In this document: one piece after another, positions 1-9,750 of the stretch
Numbering within the stretch: position 1 is the first letter of the stretch
How the letters are laid out: each line of letters starts with the position of its first letter
NCBI RefSeq assembly: GCF_025151385.1
Contig: NZ_CP102287.1
Location: forward strand, 1,674,001-1,738,000
Direction: 5' to 3'
DNA: 64,000 nucleotides
DNA from: Hoylesella buccalis ATCC 35310
GTDB lineage: Bacteria > Bacteroidota > Bacteroidia > Bacteroidales > Bacteroidaceae
Notes under the pieces: generated by a model
Told to the model about the DNA's origin: nothing
What the model saw: the letters and a program-made list of their open reading frames with translations, nothing else
Databases searched by the model: none
Translations under genes and position numbers: made by a program

Positions 1-783
1 GGCGTATTTGTATGCGGTACTACCGGCGAATTCTCATCACTCACCATTGAGGAGAGACAACAGATTTTAGCACGGTGGATAGAAGCCTCCAAGCACAGAT
101 TCAAGGTCATTGCTCACGTAGGATCCAATTGCCAGAAAGACTCTGCTCAACTGGCTCGCCATGCTGCAGCCTGTCATGCCGACGCCATTGCCTCGATAGC
201 GCCCAGCTTCTTCAAGCCAGGCACAGTCAACGACCTGGTGAACTACTTCAAACCCGTCTGCGAAGCAGCCCCCGAAACGCCATTCTACTACTACAATATG
301 CCCTCGATCACCGGAGTGAACCTGCCGGTAGATGAATTTCTGACCGAAGGAAGCAAGGTAATTCCCAACCTTGTGGGCGTGAAGTTCACCCACAACAACC
401 TCATGGAGATGCAGCAGTGCATAAATCTGGAAAATCATTTGTTTGAGATTTTAAACGGATTCGACGAGATTCTGATTGCTGGAATCTCCATCGGAGCAGT
501 CGCAGGAGTGGGAAGCACCTACAACTATATCCCATCTGTCTACCAGCATGTATTCGATGCCATGCGCAAGAACAACATGGCAGAGGCCCGACAATGGCAA
601 CTGAAATCAGTGGAGATGGTGAAACTCATCATCAGATACGGCGGTGGTGTGCGCGGTGGGAAGGCCATCATGAGCCTCATCGGTATTGATTGCGGCAACT
701 GCCGACTCCCCTTGCCAGCCTATACCGAAGACGAACTGGCCTGCATCCGCAAGGATTGGGAAGACCTGGGTATCAGACCCTAA
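1..783 (+). CDS. nanA: N-acetylneuraminate lyase, 5'-truncated by window edge
   Basis: Class I aldolase of the DapA/NanA superfamily. It would cleave sialic acid (Neu5Ac) to N-acetylmannosamine and pyruvate in the cytosol. The reading frame is open from base 1, so the first few dozen residues lie outside the window. Visible hallmarks are the substrate-loop motif GTTGEF near the start, the YYYNMPSITGVN segment carrying the conserved catalytic tyrosine, and the GVKFTHNN segment whose lysine would form the Schiff base. It is the first visible gene of a co-directional sialic-acid locus, 65 bp before a sialidase gene, and this context favours NanA over dihydrodipicolinate synthase. The motif assignment is seen; the substrate is inferred from context. 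Confidence 0.9.
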   Translation, partial: GVFVCGTTGEFSSLTIEERQQILARWIEASKHRFKVIAHVGSNCQKDSAQLARHAAACHADAIASIAPSFFKPGTVNDLVNYFKPVCEAAPETPFYYYNMPSITGVNLPVDEFLTEGSKVIPNLVGVKFTHNNLMEMQQCINLENHLFEILNGFDEILIAGISIGAVAGVGSTYNYIPSVYQHVFDAMRKNNMAEARQWQLKSVEMVKLIIRYGGGVRGGKAIMSLIGIDCGNCRLPLPAYTEDELACIRKDWEDLGIRP

Positions 784-848
784 AACCATTGTCAGGAAAG
801 AGACTGCCGAGAAATATTACTAACCATCAATAATAGATTTTTGCACAA

Positions 849-2486
849 ATGAAGAAGATGTATTATATCCTCTTTATGCTCGTATTGGCCTTTTCCGAAA
901 GCGCATTTTCACAAAAAATACGGCTCACAATAGAATCTCCCACCATACCGGTTTTGGTTAAAAAAGAGATCAATCCGACCATCAAGTTGAACTTCATTCA
1001 GCATGGCCAACGCCCCTATACCATCCAGAAGATAATAGTGGACGCATTGAAGAGCACCGACCCGAACGACATCCTGTCTGTCGGAGTCTATGGCTCCAGC
1101 AAGAAAGGTATGGTTGACACGCTTCAAATTTTCAATAAGCCACAGGCGCCGAAAGGCAGGATTGTTTTCACCAACCCCATCAACGTGGCAACCGACACCT
1201 TCTCACTTTGGATAGCAGTAAAACTAAGGGAAAAGGTCAGTCTCGACCATAAAGTCGTCATACAGTGCAAAGAGGTGATAACCAATAGAGGAAAACTCAC
1301 CTTCCGCAGCGCCACAGCCAACATCAATCCACTGCGCATAGGCGTTGCGGTAAGACAGAAGGGACAAGATGGTGTCAACACCTCGCGCATTCCAGGCATT
1401 GCGACGGCCAATGACGGCACCCTCATGGCTATTTTCGATGCCCGATATCAATCGTCGAGAGACTTGCAAGGCGACATAGACATTGCCATGCACCGCAGCT
1501 TTGACAAGGGACTGACATGGGGACCCATGCAAAAGGTCATCGACATGGGGACATGGGGCGATCTGCCGCAGAAATACAACGGTGTAAGCGATGCCTGCAT
1601 TCTGGTAGACCGCTCGAACGGCGACATTTACGTGGCCGGTCTATGGATGCACGGACTGTTGGACAAGCAGGGGAAATGGATGCAGGGACTGACCGAAAGT
1701 AACAACGAATGGGAACACCAATGGCGCAACAAAGGCTCACAGCGTGGGTTTGGACTGAGGGAAACTTCGCAATTCCTGATCACCAAGAGCACCGACAATG
1801 GTGCCACATGGGGCTATCCCGACAACATCACGCCCAAGGTAAAGAAAGAAGACTGGTGGCTCTTAGCTCCCGCACCCGGCCAGGGACTGTGTACGAGCGA
1901 CGGGAAACTAATCTTCCCAACCGATGGACGCGACTCTACCGGCATGCCTTTTTCTAACATCACGTACAGCCTGGACCATGGTAGGACGTGGAAAACAAGC
2001 AATCCGGCCTATCATAACGCCACCGAAAGCAACGCGGTGGAGCTGACCGACGGAAGCATTATGCTCAATATGCGCGACAACACCAACAAGGGCAACACTC
2101 AAACCAACGGACGAAGAATATCGACCACTGACGACCTTGGACAGACATGGACCGAGCATCCCACTTCCAAGAAAGCACTTGTGGAGCCTACCTGCATGGG
2201 AAGCCTCTACCGTCATTACTACACCGAGAACGGAGAACGGAAGAGCATCTTGCTGTTTGTCAATCCCAGCGACACATCTATCAGAGACAAGATTACGCTG
2301 AAGGTAAGCTTTGACGACGGAATGAGCTGGCCGGAGAAATACTGGATTATGCTCGACCTGTTCAGAAGTCCCGCCTACTCCAGTATCACGTCGATAGATG
2401 AACAGTCGGTCGGCATCCTTTTCGAGAGTAGTCAGGCCCAACTGGTATTCCTTAAACTAAGTCTGAAAGAAATATTGAAACGATGA
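849..2486 (+). CDS. nanH: Secreted exo-alpha-sialidase (GH33)
   Basis: Releases terminal sialic acid from host glycans, probably in the periplasm or at the surface. The 545-residue protein begins with a signal peptide (about residues 1-21, ending SAFSQ). An N-terminal beta-sandwich region of about 150 residues precedes the six-bladed propeller. The Arg-Ile-Pro motif of sialidases is near residue 180 (RIPGIATANDGT). Five Asp boxes follow: SFDKGLTWG (~217), STDNGATWG (~315), SLDHGRTWK (~373), DDLGQTWT (~428) and SFDDGMSWP (~487). The layout resembles the two-domain Bacteroidetes NanH enzymes. Its stop overlaps the next start by 4 bp (ATGA), indicating translational coupling with the transporter gene. 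Confidence 0.93.
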   Translation: MKKMYYILFMLVLAFSESAFSQKIRLTIESPTIPVLVKKEINPTIKLNFIQHGQRPYTIQKIIVDALKSTDPNDILSVGVYGSSKKGMVDTLQIFNKPQAPKGRIVFTNPINVATDTFSLWIAVKLREKVSLDHKVVIQCKEVITNRGKLTFRSATANINPLRIGVAVRQKGQDGVNTSRIPGIATANDGTLMAIFDARYQSSRDLQGDIDIAMHRSFDKGLTWGPMQKVIDMGTWGDLPQKYNGVSDACILVDRSNGDIYVAGLWMHGLLDKQGKWMQGLTESNNEWEHQWRNKGSQRGFGLRETSQFLITKSTDNGATWGYPDNITPKVKKEDWWLLAPAPGQGLCTSDGKLIFPTDGRDSTGMPFSNITYSLDHGRTWKTSNPAYHNATESNAVELTDGSIMLNMRDNTNKGNTQTNGRRISTTDDLGQTWTEHPTSKKALVEPTCMGSLYRHYYTENGERKSILLFVNPSDTSIRDKITLKVSFDDGMSWPEKYWIMLDLFRSPAYSSITSIDEQSVGILFESSQAQLVFLKLSLKEILKR

Positions 2487-3718
2487 AACAGACACAACAA
2501 CATAGCAAAGCCTATCCCTGGGTGGTGGTAGGACTGCTCTGGGGAGTTGGATTCCTCAACTACATGGACCGGCAGATGCTATCTACCATGCGTGTTCCGA
2601 TGATGCAAGACATCAGTGAGCTGCAACAGGCCGTCAACTTCGGTCACCTCATGGCCATCTTCCTATGGGTTTATGGTTTGATGAGTCCGGTATCGGGCTT
2701 GATTGGTGACCGATTCAGCCGAAAGCGTCTCATTGTGGGAAGTTTGTGCGTGTGGTCGTCCGTCACGTTGCTGATGGGCTATGCCACCTCTTTCAACCAG
2801 CTGCTTGTGCTCCGTGGCATCATGGGATTGAGCGAGGCCCTGTATCTGCCTGCAGCTCTCTCATTGATAGCCGACTACCACAAAGACCGAACCCGCTCTC
2901 TGGCGATAGGTATTCACATGACCGGCCTCTACTTCGGCCAGTCGATTGGTGGATTCGGCGCCACACTGTCGATGATGTACTCTTGGCAGACCACCTTCCA
3001 TTGGTTTGGCATCATTGGAATTGCTTACGGTCTGATGCTCAGTATCTTCCTGAAAGACGCACCAGTGAGCGAGACTGAGGCCGTTTCCAACCAGACTCAG
3101 CCATCCGTGACGCAGAGTCTGAAGAAGCTGCTCACCAACAAGTTCTTCCTCATCATCCTCATTTATTTCTGCATTCCCGGCACACCCGGCTGGGCCATTA
3201 AGAATTGGCTGCCAACGCTCTATGCCAACGACCTGGCACTGTCACCATCTGTTGCTGGTCCGTTGTCTACCTTATCCATCGCATTGTCATCGCTCTTAGG
3301 AGTTATTCTTGGCGGTTACATTTCCGACCGCTGGGTACACCGCAATATCAGGGGACGTATCTTCACAGGCGTATTGGGACTGGGCATGATTTCTCCTGCG
3401 CTGCTACTCATCGGCAATGGCTCTTCCATGTTCACCATCATGCTGGGAACAGTTTTATTCGGAATAGGTTTCGGCTTCTTCGATGCCAATAACATGCCGA
3501 TTCTCTGCCAGTTTGTTTCTACCAAATACCGATCTACGGCATACGGACTGATGAATATGTGCGGCGTGTTTGCTGGTGCAGGTATCACCAGCATCATCGG
3601 AAAGTCGCTCGACTCGGGGCACGTAACCCGTGATTTCAATATCATGGCCCTGACTGTGCTCATCGCCATGTTTGCCGTTGGCTACCTGCTTCGTCCCAAG
3701 ACAATCGACAAGCAGTAG
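2483..3718 (+). CDS. nanT: MFS transporter, probable sialic-acid permease
   Basis: Major facilitator superfamily inner-membrane permease of 411 residues with about 12 hydrophobic segments. The loop between helices 2 and 3 carries the MFS motif GLIGDRFSRKRL, and a related GGYISDRW motif lies in the second half. The N-terminus has FLNYMDRQMLSTM, typical of the anion:cation/sialic-acid symporter branch. It overlaps the sialidase gene by 4 bp and sits between the sialidase and a SusC/SusD pair, so import of free Neu5Ac is the natural assignment. The family is clear from sequence; the substrate is inferred from context. Confidence 0.88.
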   Translation: MKQTQQHSKAYPWVVVGLLWGVGFLNYMDRQMLSTMRVPMMQDISELQQAVNFGHLMAIFLWVYGLMSPVSGLIGDRFSRKRLIVGSLCVWSSVTLLMGYATSFNQLLVLRGIMGLSEALYLPAALSLIADYHKDRTRSLAIGIHMTGLYFGQSIGGFGATLSMMYSWQTTFHWFGIIGIAYGLMLSIFLKDAPVSETEAVSNQTQPSVTQSLKKLLTNKFFLIILIYFCIPGTPGWAIKNWLPTLYANDLALSPSVAGPLSTLSIALSSLLGVILGGYISDRWVHRNIRGRIFTGVLGLGMISPALLLIGNGSSMFTIMLGTVLFGIGFGFFDANNMPILCQFVSTKYRSTAYGLMNMCGVFAGAGITSIIGKSLDSGHVTRDFNIMALTVLIAMFAVGYLLRPKTIDKQ

Positions 3719-3837
3719 ACCTCACCAACCTTCTCATCCCTCTCGTTCTATCCAGCTGTCCATAAAAGCAGCGAATAAGAATGAAGAACAACATAAATTC
3801 TTTTACACTAATACTAACAATTTATAACCACCTTATT

Positions 3838-6800
3838 ATGATAATTGAACCTAAAACTACAAGAGAAAGTCATTCTGTCGTGAGAATGCTCCTCTTTCTT
3901 TGCGTCTGTTTCCTCTTTGTTCCAGAAGTGAGATCGGGAACAACCGATTTTCAGCAAAGCAATACAGAGAAACGCATTACGGTGACGGGGACTGTTCTTG
4001 ATGAAAACCAGGAACCACTCGTGGGCGTTACAGTCTCAACCAAGGATGGGAAAGGTAACACCGTTACAGACATAGATGGAAAATTCACCATTCAAACAGC
4101 TTCCAACGCCGTACTGGTGATGACCTATCTCGGTATGGACAAGATGGAAGTTCCGGTCAAAGGTCGCACACATTTGACAACTGTGATGAAAAGCAATCAG
4201 ATAGCATTGTCGGACGTGGTAGTCATTGGCTACGGTAAGCAGTCGAAGGCAACCCTAACCAGTGCTATCACCAAGGTCGATTCGAAGGATATGGCCATCT
4301 CTCCGTCGGGCAACCCCATGTCGATGCTTCAGGGAAAAGTACCTGGTATGCAGATTAGAGTCAATTCCGGGCAGCCGGGCAGCAATCCACAGATCATCGT
4401 CAGAGGAGGAACTACGACCAGTCCTGAATCAGATGCGCCGCTGGTTATCATCGATGGTGTCATCCGAATGGTGAAGGACATCAACTACTCTGACATCGAA
4501 ACCATTCAGGTATTGAAGGATGCCGCCTCAACAGCCATCTACGGATCGAAAGCCTCAAGAGGTATCATTATGATTACCACCAAGCAGGGAAAGGTAGGCA
4601 AGGGAACTCTTTCTTTCAAATATGGTCTGTCAATTGACAACCAGCCTAAGCTGATGCCACTGTCCAACGCACGTGAATATCTTACCGCTACCCGATTCGC
4701 AGCCTTGCACGCCAACAATCCCGGAAAATATCTCAACGGAACATTCGGCATGAGCACCAATAATGCGCGCAACGCACTGACAACCACAGCTTTCCTCGAC
4801 GACTATATCACCAAATACGGACAGGATTATGTGGAAAACCTACTCACCAATCAGGGATGGGAAATCATGGAAGATCCCGCTACACCAGGTAAGATGCTCA
4901 TATTCAAAGACACCGATTTCCAGAAAAACCTATTCCGGACGGCCGTGAATCACGACTACAACCTGACCTTCAGTGGAGGAAACGACCGCTCTACGTTCTA
5001 CACGAGCCTCGGCTATCTCACGCAAGATGGCATCGTTGTAGGATCTAACTACGACCGATGGAGCTTCCTGACCAATGCTTCCTATAAGATTTTCGACAAC
5101 TTGAAGGTGAAAGCTATGCTAAACTACTCCATTCACAACTCAAGAGGCATCAACGAGAAAAATGTTATGTCACGTGCATCTAAGATGCCTCCAACCATCA
5201 GACAGTGGTACGAAGACGGAACGCCGGCACCGGGAGAGCTCACCAGCTCGTTTCGAACACGACAGCATGAAATCTATTATCAGGAGCAGGAAAACAAGGT
5301 GAGTCGACTGAATCTGGCCGTAGAGCTGGACTGGGAACTCTTGCCGAGCCTACATCTCAAGCCGATGTTCTCGTTCACCAATAACGAAGGCAAGGATCAC
5401 AATTTTGAGCGTTACAACGAGGTGGTAAAAAACCGCCCTGTTTACGAGGCTCACAACATGGATCTGCATTACCAGTATGACCTGGTGCTCAACTATAACA
5501 AGTCCTTCGCTCAGAAACACAACTTCGATTTCATGCTCGGAGGCAACTACATATACGACAGCTGGTATCGTTTCAACGGATCGGGCTACGGAGGAACATC
5601 CGACTATATCGAGACCCTGAACGGTATTGCGGCCGAGACCGCCAAGACAACCTCTAAGCAGACCTACAAGAAGATGAGCAGCTACTTCGGCCGTGTGAAC
5701 TATAACTACGACATGAAATATCTCTTCTCGGCCAGTCTCCGTTATGACGGATCCTCTCACTTCGCCGCCAACCACAAGTATGCCATGTTTCCAGGAATAT
5801 CGGCAGGATGGAACATCCACCGCGAGAATTTCTTCAAGCCTTACACCAACGTCATCAACAACCTGAAGCTGAGGGCAAGCTGGGGTAAGACCGGTTACGA
5901 CAATCTGTCGCTGAGCGACACAGAAGGATCTTATGCCGCAGGACACAACTATGGAGGTGAGGCAGGTATTCTGAACGATGTACTGATGAACCGCGACCTG
6001 CTGTGGGAAGAGACCATATCGACCAACTTGGGCTTCGACCTGGGTCTGTTCAATAACCGGTTAATGTTCTCGGCTGATGCCTATACAAAGACTACCAACA
6101 ACCGACTGATTGATGAGAAACTATGGTCGGAAACCGGTTTTTCCTCCATCAAGTCAAACTTTGGCTCGCTCAACACGAAGGGGCTTGAGTTTACCCTGAG
6201 CGCAGTGCCGGTTCAGACACACGACTTCAACTGGACCATCGATGCCAACTTCACCATTTTCAGAACTGTCATCAGCAAGCTGCCCAACAATGGAGCCGAC
6301 AAGAACCGCACAGGCGGAGGAATCATCTTCGACCCAACACTTGGCAAATATATTGAAGTAGGAGGCTTTGCCGAAGGAGAGCGTTTCGGTGCACGGTTTG
6401 CCTATCAGCTCGACGGCGTATATGCCACCGACGAAGACGCTGCCAACGCCCCTTATGACGAAGGTGTGTCGTCAGACTGGCTGGGCAAGGGCAAGAAGGC
6501 AGGTGACGCCATCTGGCGAGACGTTGACCACAACGACATCATCAACTCAAAGGACATGGTATTCGTTGGATACCTGCATCCCGACAAGCTGGGCGGACTC
6601 TCACAGACTTTCAGCTACAAGAAATTCAGGCTGCGATTCGTGACCGACTTCTCTATGGGCAATGTCATCGATAACCAATTCAGGGCACAGGCCAACGCCA
6701 ATTCGCGCAACAACTACGCCACTATTCATGACGTAGTCAGCGACAAGATGTGGCATAAGCCGGGCGACATCGCTACCATTCCAAGATACGACGTTGAATC

Positions 6801-7113
6801 TGACTGGGACAACGGCAAGCGAAACCACGGACGTCCCAACTCTGCTACCATCGGATTCAAAGGAGGAAGCGTGAACACGCTCTACATCAAGAAGGGCGAC
6901 TATCTGGCTTTCAGAGAGCTGTCGCTTTCCTATCTATTGGAAACCAACTGGCTGAAGGCAATCAAGATTAGTCGCATGGATCTTTCAGCCGCCGTATACA
7001 ACCTGGGATACTGGACTGCCTACGACGGACTCACACCTGAAGTTATCGGTGCCGATGCGGGTAAATACGCACGTCCGAGACAATTCTTATTCACAGTCAA
7101 TTTTACATTTTAA
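3838..7113 (+). CDS. SusC/RagA-family TonB-dependent receptor (sialic-acid locus)
   Basis: Outer-membrane TonB-dependent importer, the NanO-like component of the locus. The frame is open from an ATG at 3781, but the ATG at 3838 is preferred. It gives a normal signal peptide (MIIEPKTTRESHSVVRMLL...), and its upstream AT-rich text (acaatttataacc) matches the leaders of the other susC genes here. After the signal come a carboxypeptidase-regulatory-like domain (VTGTVLDENQEPLVGVTV), the SusC plug with DVVVIGYGKQSKATLT, repeated VLKDAASTAIYGSKASRG, and a long beta-barrel ending in the aromatic FLFTVNFTF. The length of about 1091 residues is normal. SusD follows 14 bp downstream. Confidence 0.93.
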   Translation: MIIEPKTTRESHSVVRMLLFLCVCFLFVPEVRSGTTDFQQSNTEKRITVTGTVLDENQEPLVGVTVSTKDGKGNTVTDIDGKFTIQTASNAVLVMTYLGMDKMEVPVKGRTHLTTVMKSNQIALSDVVVIGYGKQSKATLTSAITKVDSKDMAISPSGNPMSMLQGKVPGMQIRVNSGQPGSNPQIIVRGGTTTSPESDAPLVIIDGVIRMVKDINYSDIETIQVLKDAASTAIYGSKASRGIIMITTKQGKVGKGTLSFKYGLSIDNQPKLMPLSNAREYLTATRFAALHANNPGKYLNGTFGMSTNNARNALTTTAFLDDYITKYGQDYVENLLTNQGWEIMEDPATPGKMLIFKDTDFQKNLFRTAVNHDYNLTFSGGNDRSTFYTSLGYLTQDGIVVGSNYDRWSFLTNASYKIFDNLKVKAMLNYSIHNSRGINEKNVMSRASKMPPTIRQWYEDGTPAPGELTSSFRTRQHEIYYQEQENKVSRLNLAVELDWELLPSLHLKPMFSFTNNEGKDHNFERYNEVVKNRPVYEAHNMDLHYQYDLVLNYNKSFAQKHNFDFMLGGNYIYDSWYRFNGSGYGGTSDYIETLNGIAAETAKTTSKQTYKKMSSYFGRVNYNYDMKYLFSASLRYDGSSHFAANHKYAMFPGISAGWNIHRENFFKPYTNVINNLKLRASWGKTGYDNLSLSDTEGSYAAGHNYGGEAGILNDVLMNRDLLWEETISTNLGFDLGLFNNRLMFSADAYTKTTNNRLIDEKLWSETGFSSIKSNFGSLNTKGLEFTLSAVPVQTHDFNWTIDANFTIFRTVISKLPNNGADKNRTGGGIIFDPTLGKYIEVGGFAEGERFGARFAYQLDGVYATDEDAANAPYDEGVSSDWLGKGKKAGDAIWRDVDHNDIINSKDMVFVGYLHPDKLGGLSQTFSYKKFRLRFVTDFSMGNVIDNQFRAQANANSRNNYATIHDVVSDKMWHKPGDIATIPRYDVESDWDNGKRNHGRPNSATIGFKGGSVNTLYIKKGDYLAFRELSLSYLLETNWLKAIKISRMDLSAAVYNLGYWTAYDGLTPEVIGADAGKYARPRQFLFTVNFTF

Positions 7114-7127
7114 TAACTGAGACCGAA

Positions 7128-8588
7128 ATGAAAAGATATATTTTAAGCATTTTCGCTCTAACCTCAATATTCATCCTCTCCGGTTGTGAATCTATTTTGG
7201 AGGTAGACCCCATTTCAGAAATTACCAACAGTAACTATTGGAAATCAGAATCAGACGTGAAGGGCTATCTTGTCGGAGCCTACAGCTTCAACCGTACGCT
7301 GACTAACAAAACCCTCTATGGTGAAGACCGCGGCGACGCAATGGTATCAGGCGTAATTGGCGGCGTGAGCCGAGCACATCAGCATGAGCTGAATGAGGAA
7401 TACGGCTACGACTGGGTTGACTTCTACAAGATGCTCCACCACTGTAACATGCTCATCAAGCATGCACCCAAAATCTCATTCGGCCAGCCGAAAGATCGCG
7501 ACCGAATCCTGGCGCAGGCCTATACACTCAGGGCAAAGACCTATCTCACGTTGATTGAGTCGTGGGGTGACGTTCCATTGGTTCTCGAACCCACCGAGAC
7601 TTATAACAAGGATGCACGTCCTGCCCGCTCATCGCAGCAGGAAGTGATGAATCAAATTCTCGAAGATACCAACAAGGCCATCGAACTGTATCCAGAGTCA
7701 TCGATTCCCGACAAAAACAAAATGTCGAAGCCTGCTGCTCTCTGTGTCAAGGCAGAGGCACTGGCCTGGAAATACACTGTGCAGAAAAGCAACGACAGAC
7801 AGAATCTCATCGATGCCATCGCAGCCATTGAGGAAGTGGAGAACAGCGGTGTGAGCCTGATGGACAACTATGCCGACATATTCGACGTGAATCATGAGAA
7901 GAACAGTGAGATTATCTTCTCGATCTATCTCAAGCTGGATGAATACAATGATATGTATATGTCGCGCCTGTCGATGTCGGCTGCTGCCGGAACACTGTCG
8001 GCCGACGTGGTGAACAAGGAAGATATTCCGTACACCAATTCCACTATTGCGCGTCACGTGTACGCACCCTCACCTCGTCTGAGGTCGCTTTTCGATGTCA
8101 AAGATAAACGGGCTGCCTCAGCCTATATCGATGCCGTGACAAAAGACGGACAAGTGAAATTCACCTCACAGAACAAGTATCGCGGAGCCGTCTATTCTGA
8201 CGACCGCCACTTCGACAACGATATCGTGGTATATCGTTTGGGCGGAATATTACTGCTCAAGGCCGAGCTGCTCTGCTATCTCGGTGGAGAAAATGTACAG
8301 AAAGCTATCGACATTCTAAACGTGACACGCAATAGGGCTGGCGTAAGCAATTACATGGGTGCGACCGACCAGCTGTCAGTCCAGAAGGAAGTGCTGAACG
8401 AGAGAGGACGTGAACTATGCTTCGAGCTGAAGAGATGGCCCGACCTGATGCGTGCCCATGCCGCAGGGACCATTGATATCTATAATTATGTTCCCAATCT
8501 GGTGGGCAAGTCAACCCCGTTATACTTTCCTATACTGCGGAAGATGATTGACCAGAATCCAAATCTTACTCAAACCCAAGGCTATTAA
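7128..8588 (+). CDS. SusD/RagB-family lipoprotein (sialic-acid locus)
   Basis: Surface lipoprotein that would form the lid of the preceding SusC transporter and bind sialylated oligosaccharide or sialic acid (NanU-like). The 486-residue protein has a lipobox ILSGC at about residue 20, the typical N-terminal SusD sequence (EVDPISEITNSNYWKSESD), TPR-like helices around AQAYTLRAKTYLTLIESWGDVPLVLEPTE, and the C-terminal family signature RELCFELKRWPDLMRA. It lies 14 bp after the susC stop and 6 bp before the next lipoprotein gene, so all are probably co-transcribed. Confidence 0.93.
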   Translation: MKRYILSIFALTSIFILSGCESILEVDPISEITNSNYWKSESDVKGYLVGAYSFNRTLTNKTLYGEDRGDAMVSGVIGGVSRAHQHELNEEYGYDWVDFYKMLHHCNMLIKHAPKISFGQPKDRDRILAQAYTLRAKTYLTLIESWGDVPLVLEPTETYNKDARPARSSQQEVMNQILEDTNKAIELYPESSIPDKNKMSKPAALCVKAEALAWKYTVQKSNDRQNLIDAIAAIEEVENSGVSLMDNYADIFDVNHEKNSEIIFSIYLKLDEYNDMYMSRLSMSAAAGTLSADVVNKEDIPYTNSTIARHVYAPSPRLRSLFDVKDKRAASAYIDAVTKDGQVKFTSQNKYRGAVYSDDRHFDNDIVVYRLGGILLLKAELLCYLGGENVQKAIDILNVTRNRAGVSNYMGATDQLSVQKEVLNERGRELCFELKRWPDLMRAHAAGTIDIYNYVPNLVGKSTPLYFPILRKMIDQNPNLTQTQGY

Positions 8589-8594
8589 AACTCT

Positions 8595-9722
8595 ATGAAA
8601 ATGAAAACTATTAAAATCATAATTGCAAGCTTGGTATACCTCTGCCTCACAACATCTTGCTACAACGAGGATCCCAGTATTGCCGACCTGCCAGTCATGA
8701 CCGGCAAGCCATATTCCATCCATAGTGACGGCTACGCTTTTTTCAGAATACCGAGCATGGTGATTACCAAGAACGGAACCATTCTGGCCTTTGCCGAAGG
8801 CAGGGTAAACAGTGTGGCCGATCAGGGCGACATCGATATCGTGCTAAAACGGTCAACCGACAGGGGAAAAACTTGGAGCAACATCATCAAGGTGAAGGAC
8901 GACGGTAAGAATAGATGCCGCAACCAGGTGCCTATTTACCTGCCCGAAAGCAACCGCATATTGTTAGTTTCGTGCTGGGACTCTGAAGATGTGAAGGGTA
9001 TACAGATCTGTGTTACCCACTCTGACGATGAGGGGCTGACCTGGTCGGCCGAGAAGAAAATCACCTCAAGCGTGATGTTCGACAACGACCGATGGTATGC
9101 CACCGGTCCCTGCCACGGTATCGTGAAACAGTTTGAGCCACACAAGGGACGCATCATCGTGCCCTGCAACCACCATCTGAAAAATCAGCCACAAGGACGT
9201 TCGCACGTCATCTATTCGGATGATGGCGGTGAAACCTGGCATATAGGAGGTATTGTAGACAAGTTCAACACCAATGAAAGTTCTGTGACCGAGCTGAGCA
9301 ACGGAAATCTACTGCTTGACATGCGAAATCAGGACGCCAAGTCGCAGAACAACAAGCGCTACCGCATTCATGCCATCAGCACCGACGGTGGAGAAAGTTG
9401 GGGACCTTCCTATCAGTCTACACTCCTCGACCCCATTTGTCAGGGTTCAATCCTCTATGCCGGCACGGGAGACAACGGAATGGGACGCATCCTCTTCTCA
9501 AATCCCAACAGCATAACCAGACGCAACAACAACACATTGCAGATGAGCGAGGATGATGGAAAGACTTGGACAAAATCGTTTTCATATACAGGCTCAGATT
9601 TCGGAGGCTATTCAGACATCTCCATGTTTCCCGAAGGAACGGTCGGCGTACTCTATGAATTTGGTTTTAAGAACATCGGAGGCATTGCCTTCCAGGAAGT
9701 AAATCTGTCACAACTGAAATAA
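8595..9722 (+). CDS. Second sialidase, lipoprotein (GH33)
   Basis: A compact exo-sialidase of 375 residues, predicted lipid-anchored through the lipobox LTTSC (about residue 22). The catalytic FRIP motif is near residue 49 (FRIPSMVITKNGT), followed by the AEGR segment. Five Asp boxes are spaced around the propeller: STDRGKTWS (~87), SDDEGLTWS (~142), SDDGGETWH (~207), STDGGESWG (~261) and SEDDGKTWT (~317). Unlike the sialidase at 849 it lacks the N-terminal beta-sandwich domain. The lipoprotein signal suggests surface or periplasmic anchoring next to the SusCD complex, with the secreted enzyme acting elsewhere. That division of labour is inference. Confidence 0.9.
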   Translation: MKMKTIKIIIASLVYLCLTTSCYNEDPSIADLPVMTGKPYSIHSDGYAFFRIPSMVITKNGTILAFAEGRVNSVADQGDIDIVLKRSTDRGKTWSNIIKVKDDGKNRCRNQVPIYLPESNRILLVSCWDSEDVKGIQICVTHSDDEGLTWSAEKKITSSVMFDNDRWYATGPCHGIVKQFEPHKGRIIVPCNHHLKNQPQGRSHVIYSDDGGETWHIGGIVDKFNTNESSVTELSNGNLLLDMRNQDAKSQNNKRYRIHAISTDGGESWGPSYQSTLLDPICQGSILYAGTGDNGMGRILFSNPNSITRRNNNTLQMSEDDGKTWTKSFSYTGSDFGGYSDISMFPEGTVGVLYEFGFKNIGGIAFQEVNLSQLK

Positions 9723-9750
9723 TTTTGCAACAACTTTTAATGACGATAAT